DNA from: Lewinellaceae bacterium
GTDB taxonomy: Bacteria; Bacteroidota; Bacteroidia; Chitinophagales; Saprospiraceae
Length of the DNA: 64,000 bases
Reading direction: 5' to 3'
NCBI GenBank assembly: GCA_016713985.1
Contig: JADJOD010000023.1
Location: 82,262 to 146,261, forward strand
Shown: positions 17,395-24,984 of the stretch, in pieces
How the letters are laid out: every line of letters starts with the position of its first letter
How positions within the stretch are numbered: the first letter of the stretch is position 1
Translations under genes and position numbers: made by a program
Notes under the pieces: model-generated
Databases searched by the model: none
What the model saw: only the letters and a program-made list of their open reading frames with translations
Told to the model about the DNA's origin: nothing

Positions 17395-19452
17395 TTACAT
17401 CTGATATTTCACTTCCTTCATCTCTGGCTGCTCCAGCTTGATACTCTCAAATACTTCTTGCTCCGCGCCGGGCGCTTCACGTGGCGCGGGCGCCGGCTCC
17501 AGCAGGGCAACATGCTCGTCGAACCAGGCCAGCATTTGCTCCACGGATATTTGTGGGCCGTTTGCATCTTCAAATTTTCCCAAATCCTTGATACCCAGCA
17601 CGTCGGCGCCGAGGTATTGCCCGAGTTGGTAGTACGATTCCCACTGGATTTCGTCAAAAAACTGGTCGCTGGTGGATTCGTGCGGGAAGTCGGGGTGATA
17701 GACTTTATACTTGTATGTACCATATTTCAGGTAGTCCTCTTTTTCGGACAAATAGGGTTTGCCCGCCGGCGCCAGCACGGAGGATTTAACATAAATGAAG
17801 GTGCCCGTTTTTTTCGGCTCGTCGAAGTTGATGATCAACGTCTCCTCCTTTCCGGTTGCCGGGTCGATTATTTTTTCGTCCTCCCACCACTGATAAATAT
17901 CGGCAACCGCAAATCGTTTTTTGGAATACACCTGCGATGGGCGCGGGCGGATCAGCTCCTCCGGCTGATCGTCGGGGCGGAAACGGATTTCGAGCCCCAG
18001 TTCGTTGCGGGCCCGGATGATCAGGTTGTTGAGTTCGGCAAAAGAGTACATCCGGTCTTCTCCGGCGTCGACGGAAACGACCAGCCGGCAGCCGCGGCGC
18101 AGCAGTTCGTATACCCCCAGGTTTTCGATATGGCCGCCGTCAGAAATATTGATCATCTTGTTACTCAGGCCGATACGCCCCATGAGTTCTTTGAAAAAAT
18201 AGATCGGCCACCACACGATCGCGTAACTTTTCACGAGGGTAATGGGGTTGGAAATCCAGAAGCCGAGGCGCGCATTGAACAAGGTCATCAGTACGCTGAG
18301 CAACTTGTTGGAGTAATTGCCGAGGCCGGGGTTCACCGCCGCTGCCGATATGGTGACTGCTGCGGGCAGGGTCATTTTCCGGTAATCCACGTAGCGGTCG
18401 GTGGGCACATAACAGGTGAGTTTGGAACCGCAGAAGAGCGGGCTGAGCAGGAAATAATCGCTGGCTTTGGAGCCTTTGAATTTATCGCCGCCACCCGGGT
18501 TTTGCAGGTTCAGGCAGGTATTGATCAGTGGGTACGGCGCGATAAAGGCCTTTTTATCGGCGGCTTGTGCGTCAAAAACGTCTTTGAGTGCCATGTTCCT
18601 GTATTTGCCGGAAAAGCGCAAAAAAAGATCGGCCAGCTGCTTCCGGTAGAAGCGGTGAAAACTCAGCGCATTCGGGTTGGTGAAAAAACCCAGTACAAAA
18701 AGCAAAACGGCGTTGATGCCGTAATTCACCAACACGGAATCGGAGAGGCGGTCGCCGGCTTTTACCCCGGCCAACAGTATCCAGCCGTAAAGAATCAGGC
18801 CGATCAGGGCCATAGCGGATTCTATTTTGTTGAATTGTTTGGAAACGCTGAGGTTAAAATTGAGCGCAATATTGGTGACAAAATGCAGCAGCATCAGGCC
18901 GCCCGCGATCAGGAGTGCCCACCATCCGCCGCCAAATGCAAAATTCGAGGTGTCGGCAACGGGATTGCCCGTAAAACCGATTACGATGGTGTAAATATAG
19001 TAGATGATCCCGCCCACAATGACGGGACTGATCAGGCTCATCAGCCAACTGACAACAAATGCCACTGAAATCAAAAAGGTATTCCCGATCTTCCAAATAC
19101 CCTGGCCGGGGGTGAAATATTCCCCGTGTTTTCGCATGGCGGCGATGTGTTCGTCGGTAAAAAGTTTGGTAAAATCGCCCGTTTCTTTGGCCGTGGCCTG
19201 TATGTACGAGTGGGTGAACCCACCACCCGAAACGGTGCTGAGGTAGTCGGCTTTTTGTAAAATGCCGAATTTGTTCAGCGTTTTTAAAAAACCGAGGTTG
19301 ATCGTCGCTGAACGGATACCACCGCCGGAAAGGGCGATCCCGAACCAGTTTTCTTGTTCCGGCGTCCCGTGTTGCTGCTGTAATTTTTCCCGGCGCAGAC
19401 GCAGTTGTTCTTTTTCACGCCGGATAACTTCCTTAAATGACAAGGTGCTCAT
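17395..19452 (-). CDS. Patatin-like phospholipase with an embedded membrane region
   Basis: A 685-residue protein with a patatin fold split by membrane helices. The oxyanion loop is ALSGGGIRSA (residues 40-49) and the nucleophile Ser75 lies in LSTVSGGGF. The second catalytic residue, Asp, is in ISDGGHIENLGVYEL. Between them lie at least four hydrophobic segments (FLISVAFVVSWLMSLISPVI, IIYYIYTIVIG, WWALLIAGGLMLLHFV, AVLLFVLGFF), so the catalytic domain is anchored in or folded around a membrane unit. The family hydrolyses acyl esters of phospholipids. The start codon lies nine bases from a short-word repeat array on its 5' side, the same word that precedes nadK and mnmA. It is divergent from nadK. 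Confidence 0.85.
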   Translation of the reverse strand: MSTLSFKEVIRREKEQLRLRREKLQQQHGTPEQENWFGIALSGGGIRSATINLGFLKTLNKFGILQKADYLSTVSGGGFTHSYIQATAKETGDFTKLFTDEHIAAMRKHGEYFTPGQGIWKIGNTFLISVAFVVSWLMSLISPVIVGGIIYYIYTIVIGFTGNPVADTSNFAFGGGWWALLIAGGLMLLHFVTNIALNFNLSVSKQFNKIESAMALIGLILYGWILLAGVKAGDRLSDSVLVNYGINAVLLFVLGFFTNPNALSFHRFYRKQLADLFLRFSGKYRNMALKDVFDAQAADKKAFIAPYPLINTCLNLQNPGGGDKFKGSKASDYFLLSPLFCGSKLTCYVPTDRYVDYRKMTLPAAVTISAAAVNPGLGNYSNKLLSVLMTLFNARLGFWISNPITLVKSYAIVWWPIYFFKELMGRIGLSNKMINISDGGHIENLGVYELLRRGCRLVVSVDAGEDRMYSFAELNNLIIRARNELGLEIRFRPDDQPEELIRPRPSQVYSKKRFAVADIYQWWEDEKIIDPATGKEETLIINFDEPKKTGTFIYVKSSVLAPAGKPYLSEKEDYLKYGTYKYKVYHPDFPHESTSDQFFDEIQWESYYQLGQYLGADVLGIKDLGKFEDANGPQISVEQMLAWFDEHVALLEPAPAPREAPGAEQEVFESIKLEQPEMKEVKYQM

Positions 19453-19461
19453 CGTTCAAAT

Positions 19462-19594
19462 GGTTTAAAGGTTTCAGGGTTTAAAGGTTTCAGAGGGTTT
19501 AAAGGTTTCAGAGGTTTAAAGGTTTCAGAGGGTTTAAAGGTTTCAGAGGTTTAAAGGTTTCAGGGTCTCAGGGGGGGTCAGGGTTTCAGGGGGG
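19462..19594. repeat. Short-word array before the patatin gene
   Basis: About ten units of GGTTTAAAGG and GGTTTCAGAGG alternate, degrading to GGGTTTCAGGGGGG at the right. Read on the patatin strand it is CCTGAAACCTTTAAACC repeated up to nine bases before the ATG at 19452. An array of the same words in opposite orientation lies at 19867-20040 before nadK. Confidence 0.9.
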
Positions 19595-19866
19595 TGAGTA
19601 GTGTTTTTCGGTTGTAGCGGCAAGAACAAATTAACTGAAAACATTTTCCACGTGCGTTGATTATTGCCGATCGAAATTTTATATTATTGGTTATCAGGCA
19701 GTTATTCATCGAACGATTGAAAGCCATTTGATGAACAGGTTTCTACTTATATGAAAATGAAGGGGTTACAAGAATGGATCAAATCTGCAAAGTGTTTTTA
19801 CCTTGCAGCAAAAATAGAATTACCCCACGAATCTTGTTTTATTATTCCAATAAAAACCCGGAGTCA
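19595..19866. other. AT-rich centre of the patatin-nadK divergent region
   Basis: This stretch separates the two mirrored arrays. It holds no recognised gene. A 45-codon plus-strand frame begins with ATG at 19751 and ends at 19888 inside the array (MKMKGLQEWIKSAKCFYLAA at its start); it has no family resemblance and may be chance. Promoters for both flanking genes are expected here. Confidence 0.45.
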
Positions 19867-20040
19867 ACCCTGCAACCTTGCCCCCTGAAACCCTCTGAAA
19901 CCTTACCCCCCTGAAACCCTGAAACCCTCTGAAACCTTTACCCCCCGAAACCCCTGAAACCCTCTGAAACCCTTACCCCCTGAAACCCTGAAACCCTCTG
20001 AAACCTTGAAACCCTTAAACCCTTGATACCTTTAAACCCC
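19867..20040. repeat. Short-word array before nadK
   Basis: Iterated CCTGAAACC, CTCTGAAACC and CCCTTAAACC words run to six bases before the nadK ATG at 20047. The coding-strand sequence has almost no internal complementarity because G is rare; the opposite strand is rich in GGG/GG runs spaced by TTTCA or TTTAA. Confidence 0.9.
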
Positions 20041-20046
20041 CTGCAA

Positions 20047-20928
20047 ATGCAAGTTGTCGTATTCGGGAAATTATACAAGGAAAAAGACCTGCCTTATATC
20101 CAGGCCTTATTCGATGCGTTGCACGAAGAAGGCATCACTGTTTATGTGTACACGCCCTACCTGGAAGCACTGGAAAACAAAGTAAAAATCCCCGATCCAT
20201 ACGCGGCTTTCGACGATTTCCGCGCTTTCCGGGTCCATAATATCGACTGTGTGATCGTCCTGGGTGGCGACGGCACCATGCTCAACGCCGTGACGCTGGT
20301 GCGCAATTCCGGGGTGCCCATGCTCGGGATCAACCTCGGGCGGATGGGATTCCTCGCCAGCATCGAGAAAAAACACATCCGGCAGTCCATAGAAAAACTC
20401 CGGCGCGGGCAGTATACCATCCAAGAGCGCGCGATGTTGTACCTGGAGAGCAACCCCGAATTGTTCGGCGATATTCCTTTCGCGCTCAACGACTGCACGC
20501 TGCTCAAGCGCGACACCTCCTCGATGATCACCATACACGCCTTCCTCAACGGCGACTATCTCAATTCCTATTGGGCCGACGGGATCATCATCGCGACGCC
20601 CACCGGCAGCACGGGTTATTCGCTCAGCTGCGGTGGCCCCGTGGTATTTCCCGGATCGGGCAATTTTGTACTCACGCCTGTAGCGCCGCACAACCTGAAC
20701 GTGCGCCCGATTGTCATTTCGGATTCGTCGGTGATCTCTTTTGAAGTGGAGGGACGGGGCGAAAACTTCATTTGCACGCTCGATTCCCGTTTCGAACTCA
20801 TTCACGCCCATCATCAATTGGCCGTTCGGAAAAACGATTTTCCGATCCGGTTGATTCAATTGCAGGATATTACGTTTCTCACCACCATCCGGGAAAAATT
20901 AGGCTGGGGAGAAGACATTCGAAATTGA
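20047..20928 (+). CDS. nadK: NAD kinase
   Basis: A 293-residue enzyme that phosphorylates NAD to NADP in the cytoplasm. The nucleotide-binding GGDGTMLNAV motif lies at residues 73-82, and the C-terminal domain carries ADGIIIATPTGSTGYSLSCG followed by GPVVFPGSGNFVLTP, both diagnostic. Length matches the family. I chose the ATG at 20047, since MQVVVFGKLYKEKD is the usual Bacteroidota start; an upstream start at 20023 would translate part of the repeat array. Its stop lies about 12 bases from the repaired end of the convergent paaD gene. Confidence 0.96.
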   Translation: MQVVVFGKLYKEKDLPYIQALFDALHEEGITVYVYTPYLEALENKVKIPDPYAAFDDFRAFRVHNIDCVIVLGGDGTMLNAVTLVRNSGVPMLGINLGRMGFLASIEKKHIRQSIEKLRRGQYTIQERAMLYLESNPELFGDIPFALNDCTLLKRDTSSMITIHAFLNGDYLNSYWADGIIIATPTGSTGYSLSCGGPVVFPGSGNFVLTPVAPHNLNVRPIVISDSSVISFEVEGRGENFICTLDSRFELIHAHHQLAVRKNDFPIRLIQLQDITFLTTIREKLGWGEDIRN

Positions 20929-20971
20929 AGCCGCCGCACCTCAGAAGTGTTTGAAGTATTCAAACGGCTCT

Positions 20972-21463
20972 CTACAACTCGCACACATACAATGCTTTGC
21001 ATCCCGTCGAGCCAAACTGGCTCCGCAGGGTTGTATTTTTCGAGCCACAATGCGGGCATGGTACTACCGGTTCTTTCAGCGGGTCATCGCCGGCAGCCGG
21101 TTTCACCGGAGGAGCGATACCGTATTTTCGAAGCCGGTCCAGTGCTTCGGGAGCAATCCAGTCCGTCGTCCAGGCCGGGCTGTACACCGTTTCCACAACC
21201 ACATCGTCAAACCCCATATCGTGCATGGCTGCTTTTATCTCTGCCATAAAAAGCTGCATGGCCGGGCACCCCGTATAAGTAGGCGTAATGATGATACGGA
21301 GTTGTTCGCGGCAGTATCGCACCGCGCGTACAACCCCCAGTTCGGTGATGCTGATGACAGGAATTTCCGGATCGGGAATAAGCGACAGGCGTTCCCAGAC
21401 AAGTTCTTCAATGTCACCGTTGTCCGGCATATTGAATTTTGTGTTGATTAGAAGCATCTCCAT
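20972..21463 (-). CDS. paaD: Phenylacetyl-CoA epoxidase subunit PaaD (PaaJ), C-terminus frameshifted
   Basis: The 163 residues as read match PaaD: LSLIPDPEIPVISITELGVV, then ITPTYTGCPAMQLFM and the C-terminal zinc-binding half VVPCPHCGSKNTTL with GCKALY. PaaD is an accessory protein thought to mature the oxygenase of the phenylacetate pathway. The usual ending of the family is KALYxC followed by xxCxEPFxYFK. Here the frame stops right after KALYVCEL, but the next frame reads CASCREPFEYFKHF and stops at 20941. Adding back one TG unit in the repeat at 20982-20987 (CACACA on the plus strand) restores a 174-residue protein with the second CxxC. As read, the zinc site would be incomplete. It is the last gene of the paa cluster, 25 bases after paaC. 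Confidence 0.9.
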   Translation of the reverse strand: MEMLLINTKFNMPDNGDIEELVWERLSLIPDPEIPVISITELGVVRAVRYCREQLRIIITPTYTGCPAMQLFMAEIKAAMHDMGFDDVVVETVYSPAWTTDWIAPEALDRLRKYGIAPPVKPAAGDDPLKEPVVPCPHCGSKNTTLRSQFGSTGCKALYVCEL

Positions 21464-21488
21464 ACCAAAGATTTTTTATGACACGGAT

Positions 21489-22247
21489 TTACCACGCAGC
21501 ACCGGGAAATGCCCGTTGCAGGTATTGCATTTCAGCCAGCAAGTGGCCAAGTTGTTCGCCGTGACGGCCGTTTCGCCCTCCGGTTGCAGCGTGGCTCGCA
21601 GGCGGTTCCGGTACGGATGCCTGGCGAAGATCCTTGCGCACGGATTCGAGCCACGGCTCCCGGAGCGAGGCCGGGTTGGGGATTATTCCGGCGGCGGCGA
21701 GGATTGATTCCACCTCGTCGCTTTCAAACAATTCCCCGGCATATTTCCACAATTCATTGACGGCAGCCGTCAGGCGCGAGTGGCTTTCTTCCGTACCGAG
21801 TCCGAGGCGAAACACCCAGTTGCGGCTGTGTCGCTGGTGATAGAGGGTTTCTTTCAGGAAACGGGAAGCCATTCCCGCCAGGGTTTCATCCTTGCTGCTA
21901 CGCAGGTGATCGTACAAAAGGCATTGGTACGTATCGATCATAAACTGGCGGACGATCACAAAGGCAAAATCTGTATTCGGCTGTTCGGCAAGCAACAGGT
22001 TGTAATATTCCCACTCCGGGCGCAGGTACGCGAGATCATCACCCGTACGGCCCAGGCCTTCCAACGTGCCTGCATAGTCGAGCAGGGCTTCCGCCTGGCC
22101 GATGTGGTCGAGTGCAATATTGGTCAGCGCGATATCTTCCTCCAGCATGGGCCCGCGGCTGCACATTTCAGAAAGGCGGTGCCCAAGGATCAGGTTGGTA
22201 TCTCCCAACCGGAGGTTATACCGGAACAAGGCTTGTTGTGTATCCAT
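21489..22247 (-). CDS. paaC: Phenylacetyl-CoA epoxidase subunit PaaC
   Basis: A 252-residue ferritin-like structural subunit that pairs with catalytic PaaA in the phenylacetyl-CoA 1,2-epoxidase. It is recognised by NLRLGDTNLILGHRLSEMCS at the N-terminus, LTNIALDHIGQAEALLDYAG, and WVFRLGLGTEESHSRLTAAV later. The acidic/His positions of the four-helix bundle are in place, but PaaC does not hold a working di-iron site in the family. The gene starts two bases after the paaB stop, so both are co-translated. The C-terminal residues include a GGRNGRHGEQLGHLLAEMQY segment that is standard for the subunit. No lesion was found. Confidence 0.95.
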   Translation of the reverse strand: MDTQQALFRYNLRLGDTNLILGHRLSEMCSRGPMLEEDIALTNIALDHIGQAEALLDYAGTLEGLGRTGDDLAYLRPEWEYYNLLLAEQPNTDFAFVIVRQFMIDTYQCLLYDHLRSSKDETLAGMASRFLKETLYHQRHSRNWVFRLGLGTEESHSRLTAAVNELWKYAGELFESDEVESILAAAGIIPNPASLREPWLESVRKDLRQASVPEPPASHAATGGRNGRHGEQLGHLLAEMQYLQRAFPGAAW

Positions 22248-22249
22248 GA

Positions 22250-22546
22250 TCAGATATTTTTGGCGCCTTCCGGCATTTGATAAAAAGTCGGGTGCCGGTA
22301 GATTTTATCGTCGGCCGCTTCAAAAAACGGCGCAAAATCGTCCGGTTGCACGGCTATAATTTCGCTGGCCGGCACCAGCCACAAACCGGAAACTTCGCCC
22401 CGGCGTGCAAACAGGTCACGCGCGTTTTCAAGCGCCATTTCTTTGTCAAAAGCGTGCAAACTCCCGGCATGCCGGTAAGGTTGCCCCGTTTTTTGCTGCA
22501 CAAATACTTCCCATAATGTGCCTTCCGAATCAGGTATATTTTTCAT
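22250..22546 (-). CDS. paaB: Phenylacetyl-CoA epoxidase subunit PaaB
   Basis: A small 98-residue subunit with the family signatures TLWEVFVQQKTGQPYRHAGS near residue 10, ALENARDLFARRGEVSGLWL and a C-terminal KIYRHPTFYQMPEGAKNI. PaaB bridges the PaaA-PaaC heterodimers in the epoxidase complex. The gene sits two bases before paaC and 61 bases after tnaA, within a run of seven same-strand genes. Confidence 0.95.
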   Translation of the reverse strand: MKNIPDSEGTLWEVFVQQKTGQPYRHAGSLHAFDKEMALENARDLFARRGEVSGLWLVPASEIIAVQPDDFAPFFEAADDKIYRHPTFYQMPEGAKNI

Positions 22547-22607
22547 AAAAAACTGATTTTAAAACAATTGTGAAAAGCAAGAGCGAAAAATTTTTCCGTC
22601 CTGCCAC

Positions 22608-23999
22608 TTAAACACAAACCTCCGCCAACGACTCGAACCGGGCAGTAAAATGCCGCAAAAACGGAGGTTCGCTGGTGATGCGGAATCCGGCAACCGCCCC
22701 CCGGCCTTCCAGCAGCCCGGAAAATGTTTCCGCCACGTAATCCATGTGACTTTGGGTATACACACGCCGCGGAATGGCTAAGCGCACCAGCTCCATCTGT
22801 GCGGGGATCAGCATGCCGGCTTCGTCGTATTTCCCGAACATGACGGAACCGATCTCGCAACAGCGGATACCACCTTTCAGGTACAACTCACACACCAGCG
22901 CCTGCCCGGGGTATTCCTCCGGCGGGATATGCGGATAAAATGCCTTTGCATCCACATAAACCGCATGGCCGCCCGGCGGAAGCATGATCGGAACACCCAT
23001 TTCCTGCAATTTTTCTGCAAGGTACCCGATGCTCCGGATGCGATATTCTAAGTAATCCGCGTCGAATACTTCTTCCAGCCCGATGGCGATGGCCTCCATA
23101 TCGCGGCCCGAAAGTCCGCCGTAGGTAGAATAGCCCTCTGTAATAATCAGCACCGAACGGCATTGCAGGGCCAGTTCGAGGTTATTGAGCGCCAGGAACC
23201 CGCCGATATTCACCAGGGCGTCTTTTTTTGCGCTGAAAATGCACCCGTCGGCCAGCGAAAACATCTCCTGTGCGATGGCACGATACGTTTTTTCCCGAAA
23301 TCCGGGTTCCCGGTGTTTGATAAACCAGGCATTTTCGGCGATCCGGCAGGCATCGAGAATAAAAAGTATCCCGTATTTTTTACAAATGGCGGACACCGCG
23401 CGGGCATTTTCCATGCTCACGGGTTGGCCGCCGCCGCTGTTATTGGTGACGGTGAGAATAACGGCTGCCATGTTTTCCGCGCCGTGTTTTTCAATGTTTG
23501 TCAGCAATTGCTGCGTATCTAAGTTGCCTTTAAATGGGTGCACCAATTCGGGGCGGCGCCCCTCCGGAATTGGGCAATCGATCGCCGTCGCCCCCGAAAA
23601 CTCGATATTGGCCCGGGTGGTGTCGAAGTGGGTATTGCTGATAAAATATTTCCCTTTTCCACCAATCCGGGTATACAACAGATGTTCGGCGGCACGGCCC
23701 TGGTGGGTGGGCATCACGTAAGGATAACCCGTCAGGTCGTGTACCGCCGCTTCCATTCGCCTCCAGCTGGACGCTCCGGCATAACTTTCGTCGCCACGCA
23801 TGATGCCCGCCCACTGCTCCGAACTCATGGCCGAAGTGCCGCTGTCGGTCAGCAGGTCGATGATGACCTGGTCGGAGTGGAGCAAAAACGGGTTGTAGTG
23901 CGCCCTATGCAGAAATTCGCGGCGCTCTTCTTCCGTTGTGAGCCGGATACGTTCCACCGATTTGATGCGAAAAGGTTCTATAACTGTTCTGAATTTCAT
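22608..23999 (-). CDS. tnaA: Tryptophanase (tryptophan indole-lyase)
   Basis: A 463-residue PLP enzyme of the beta-eliminating lyase family. The PLP-binding Lys lies in SAKKDALVNIGGF. The family contains tryptophanase and tyrosine phenol-lyase, and three diagnostic positions favour tryptophanase. Asp is found in THFDTT (Thr in tyrosine phenol-lyase), GIRCCEIGS lacks the Arg found in tyrosine phenol-lyase, and LRHFTARF has His instead of Phe. It should cleave tryptophan to indole, pyruvate and ammonia. Unusually it lies between paaA (35 bases upstream) and paaB (61 bases downstream) in a phenylacetate cluster. No leader peptide of the tnaC type was seen. The reading frame is intact. Confidence 0.93.
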   Translation of the reverse strand: MKFRTVIEPFRIKSVERIRLTTEEERREFLHRAHYNPFLLHSDQVIIDLLTDSGTSAMSSEQWAGIMRGDESYAGASSWRRMEAAVHDLTGYPYVMPTHQGRAAEHLLYTRIGGKGKYFISNTHFDTTRANIEFSGATAIDCPIPEGRRPELVHPFKGNLDTQQLLTNIEKHGAENMAAVILTVTNNSGGGQPVSMENARAVSAICKKYGILFILDACRIAENAWFIKHREPGFREKTYRAIAQEMFSLADGCIFSAKKDALVNIGGFLALNNLELALQCRSVLIITEGYSTYGGLSGRDMEAIAIGLEEVFDADYLEYRIRSIGYLAEKLQEMGVPIMLPPGGHAVYVDAKAFYPHIPPEEYPGQALVCELYLKGGIRCCEIGSVMFGKYDEAGMLIPAQMELVRLAIPRRVYTQSHMDYVAETFSGLLEGRGAVAGFRITSEPPFLRHFTARFESLAEVCV

Positions 24000-24034
24000 G
24001 TTGTTATTGCGTTAACGGGCTCGTAATCGGTTTT

Positions 24035-24904
24035 TCAGGCTGCAGCCCCTTGTTTTTGCCGCAGCGCATAAGCCGCTGCCGCTTCCCGCACCCAGGCCCC
24101 TTCTTCATGGATACGTTGGTGGTGCTCCATACGTTGGTGGTTGCAGGGGCCGTCGCCACCGATCACGCGCTGAAACTCTTCCCAGTCGATGTCGCCCGTT
24201 TCGTAGTGGCCGGTTTGTTCGTTCCAGCGCAATTTCGGGTCGGGTATTTTCAGCCCGATGAGTTCGGCCTGCGGCACGGTTTTGTCTATAAAACGCTGGC
24301 GCAATTCATCGTTGCCGGCGCGTTTGATTTTCCATTTCATACCGGTGAGGGTTCGCGGCGAGTGGTTGTCGTGCGGACCAAACATCATCAAAGCGGGCCA
24401 CCACCAGCGATTGATGGCATCCTGCGCCATGCGCTGTTGCTCAGGGGTGCCTTTTGCCATTTTCAACATGATCTCATACCCCTGGCGCTGGTGGAAACTT
24501 TCCGGATGGCAGCGCCGTCGACGAGCCAGCCAATAGCGCCGATATCAGCCCAGTTGAGTGTCGGGTAATTGAAAACACTGCTGTATTTGGCCTTGCCTTC
24601 GTGCAGCTGGCGGATCATTTCGTCGCGACTGATTCCGAGGGTTTCGGCGGCGCTGTAGAGGTACAAGCCGTGGCCGCCTTCGTCCTGTATCTTGGCGAGC
24701 AGGATTTTTTTCGCCCGGAGCGTCGGGGCCCGTGTGATCCAGTTGCCCTCTGGCTGCATTCCAATTACTTCAGAATGAGCATGTTGACTGATTTGGCGAA
24801 TACAATGCCGCCGGTAATCGTCGGGCATCCAGTCTTTGGGTTCTATTTTTTCTTCGGCGTCGATATAATCCCTGAAACGCCTGGAGTTTTTCCTGTAAAT
24901 CCAT
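24035..24904 (-). pseudogene. paaA: Phenylacetyl-CoA epoxidase catalytic subunit PaaA, broken as read
   Basis: PaaA holds the di-iron site that epoxidises phenylacetyl-CoA. From the ATG at 24904 the first codons are MDLQEKLQAFQ, the family start. The frame then shifts at the C run 24870-24872 (one base too many) and continues as DYIDAEEKIEPKDWMPDDYR, through EVIGMQPEGNWITRAP and KIQDEGGHGLYLYSAAETL, to NYPTLNWADIGAIGWLVDGA. At about 24505 the expected stretch of roughly 25 residues between DGAAI and ESFHQRQGYEIM is missing and the frame shifts again. The rest (LKMAKGTPEQQRMAQDAINR to QKQGAAA) is intact. The deletion is not a homopolymer change, so a real mutation or an assembly join is likely. 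The E-x-x-H of ESFH remains in the second part. Confidence 0.88.
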
Positions 24905-24925
24905 GATGGTGATCTGTTAGTTACC

Positions 24926-24975
24926 GTAACGCAACCTCCGGTTGGCAGCATTTGCCAACCGGAGGTTGGCGTTAC
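24926..24975. repeat. Inverted repeat between hppD and paaA
   Basis: Arms at 24926-24947 and 24953-24975 pair over 22 bases with a single one-base bulge (GCAACC against GCCAACC), around a five-base loop. It lies just before the paaA start. It could be a processing or attenuation hairpin in the cluster transcript, or a remnant repeat. Confidence 0.8.
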
Positions 24976-24984
24976 GTGGCGTAA

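Noticed and set aside
17308..19068. A 586-codon plus-strand open frame opposite the patatin gene
   Set aside because: It is the antisense shadow of a well-supported patatin gene and has no family motif; GC-rich codon bias opens such frames.
19751..19888. A 45-codon small protein gene between the two arrays
   Set aside because: No family resemblance, it ends within the array, and it may be chance; kept only as a note.
19462..20040. CRISPR-like array
   Set aside because: The units are too short and contiguous, there are no spacers, and no cas genes are present.
22608..23999. Tyrosine phenol-lyase instead of tryptophanase
   Set aside because: The Asp in THFDTT, the EIGS segment and the His in LRHFTARF are the tryptophanase residues at the discriminating positions.
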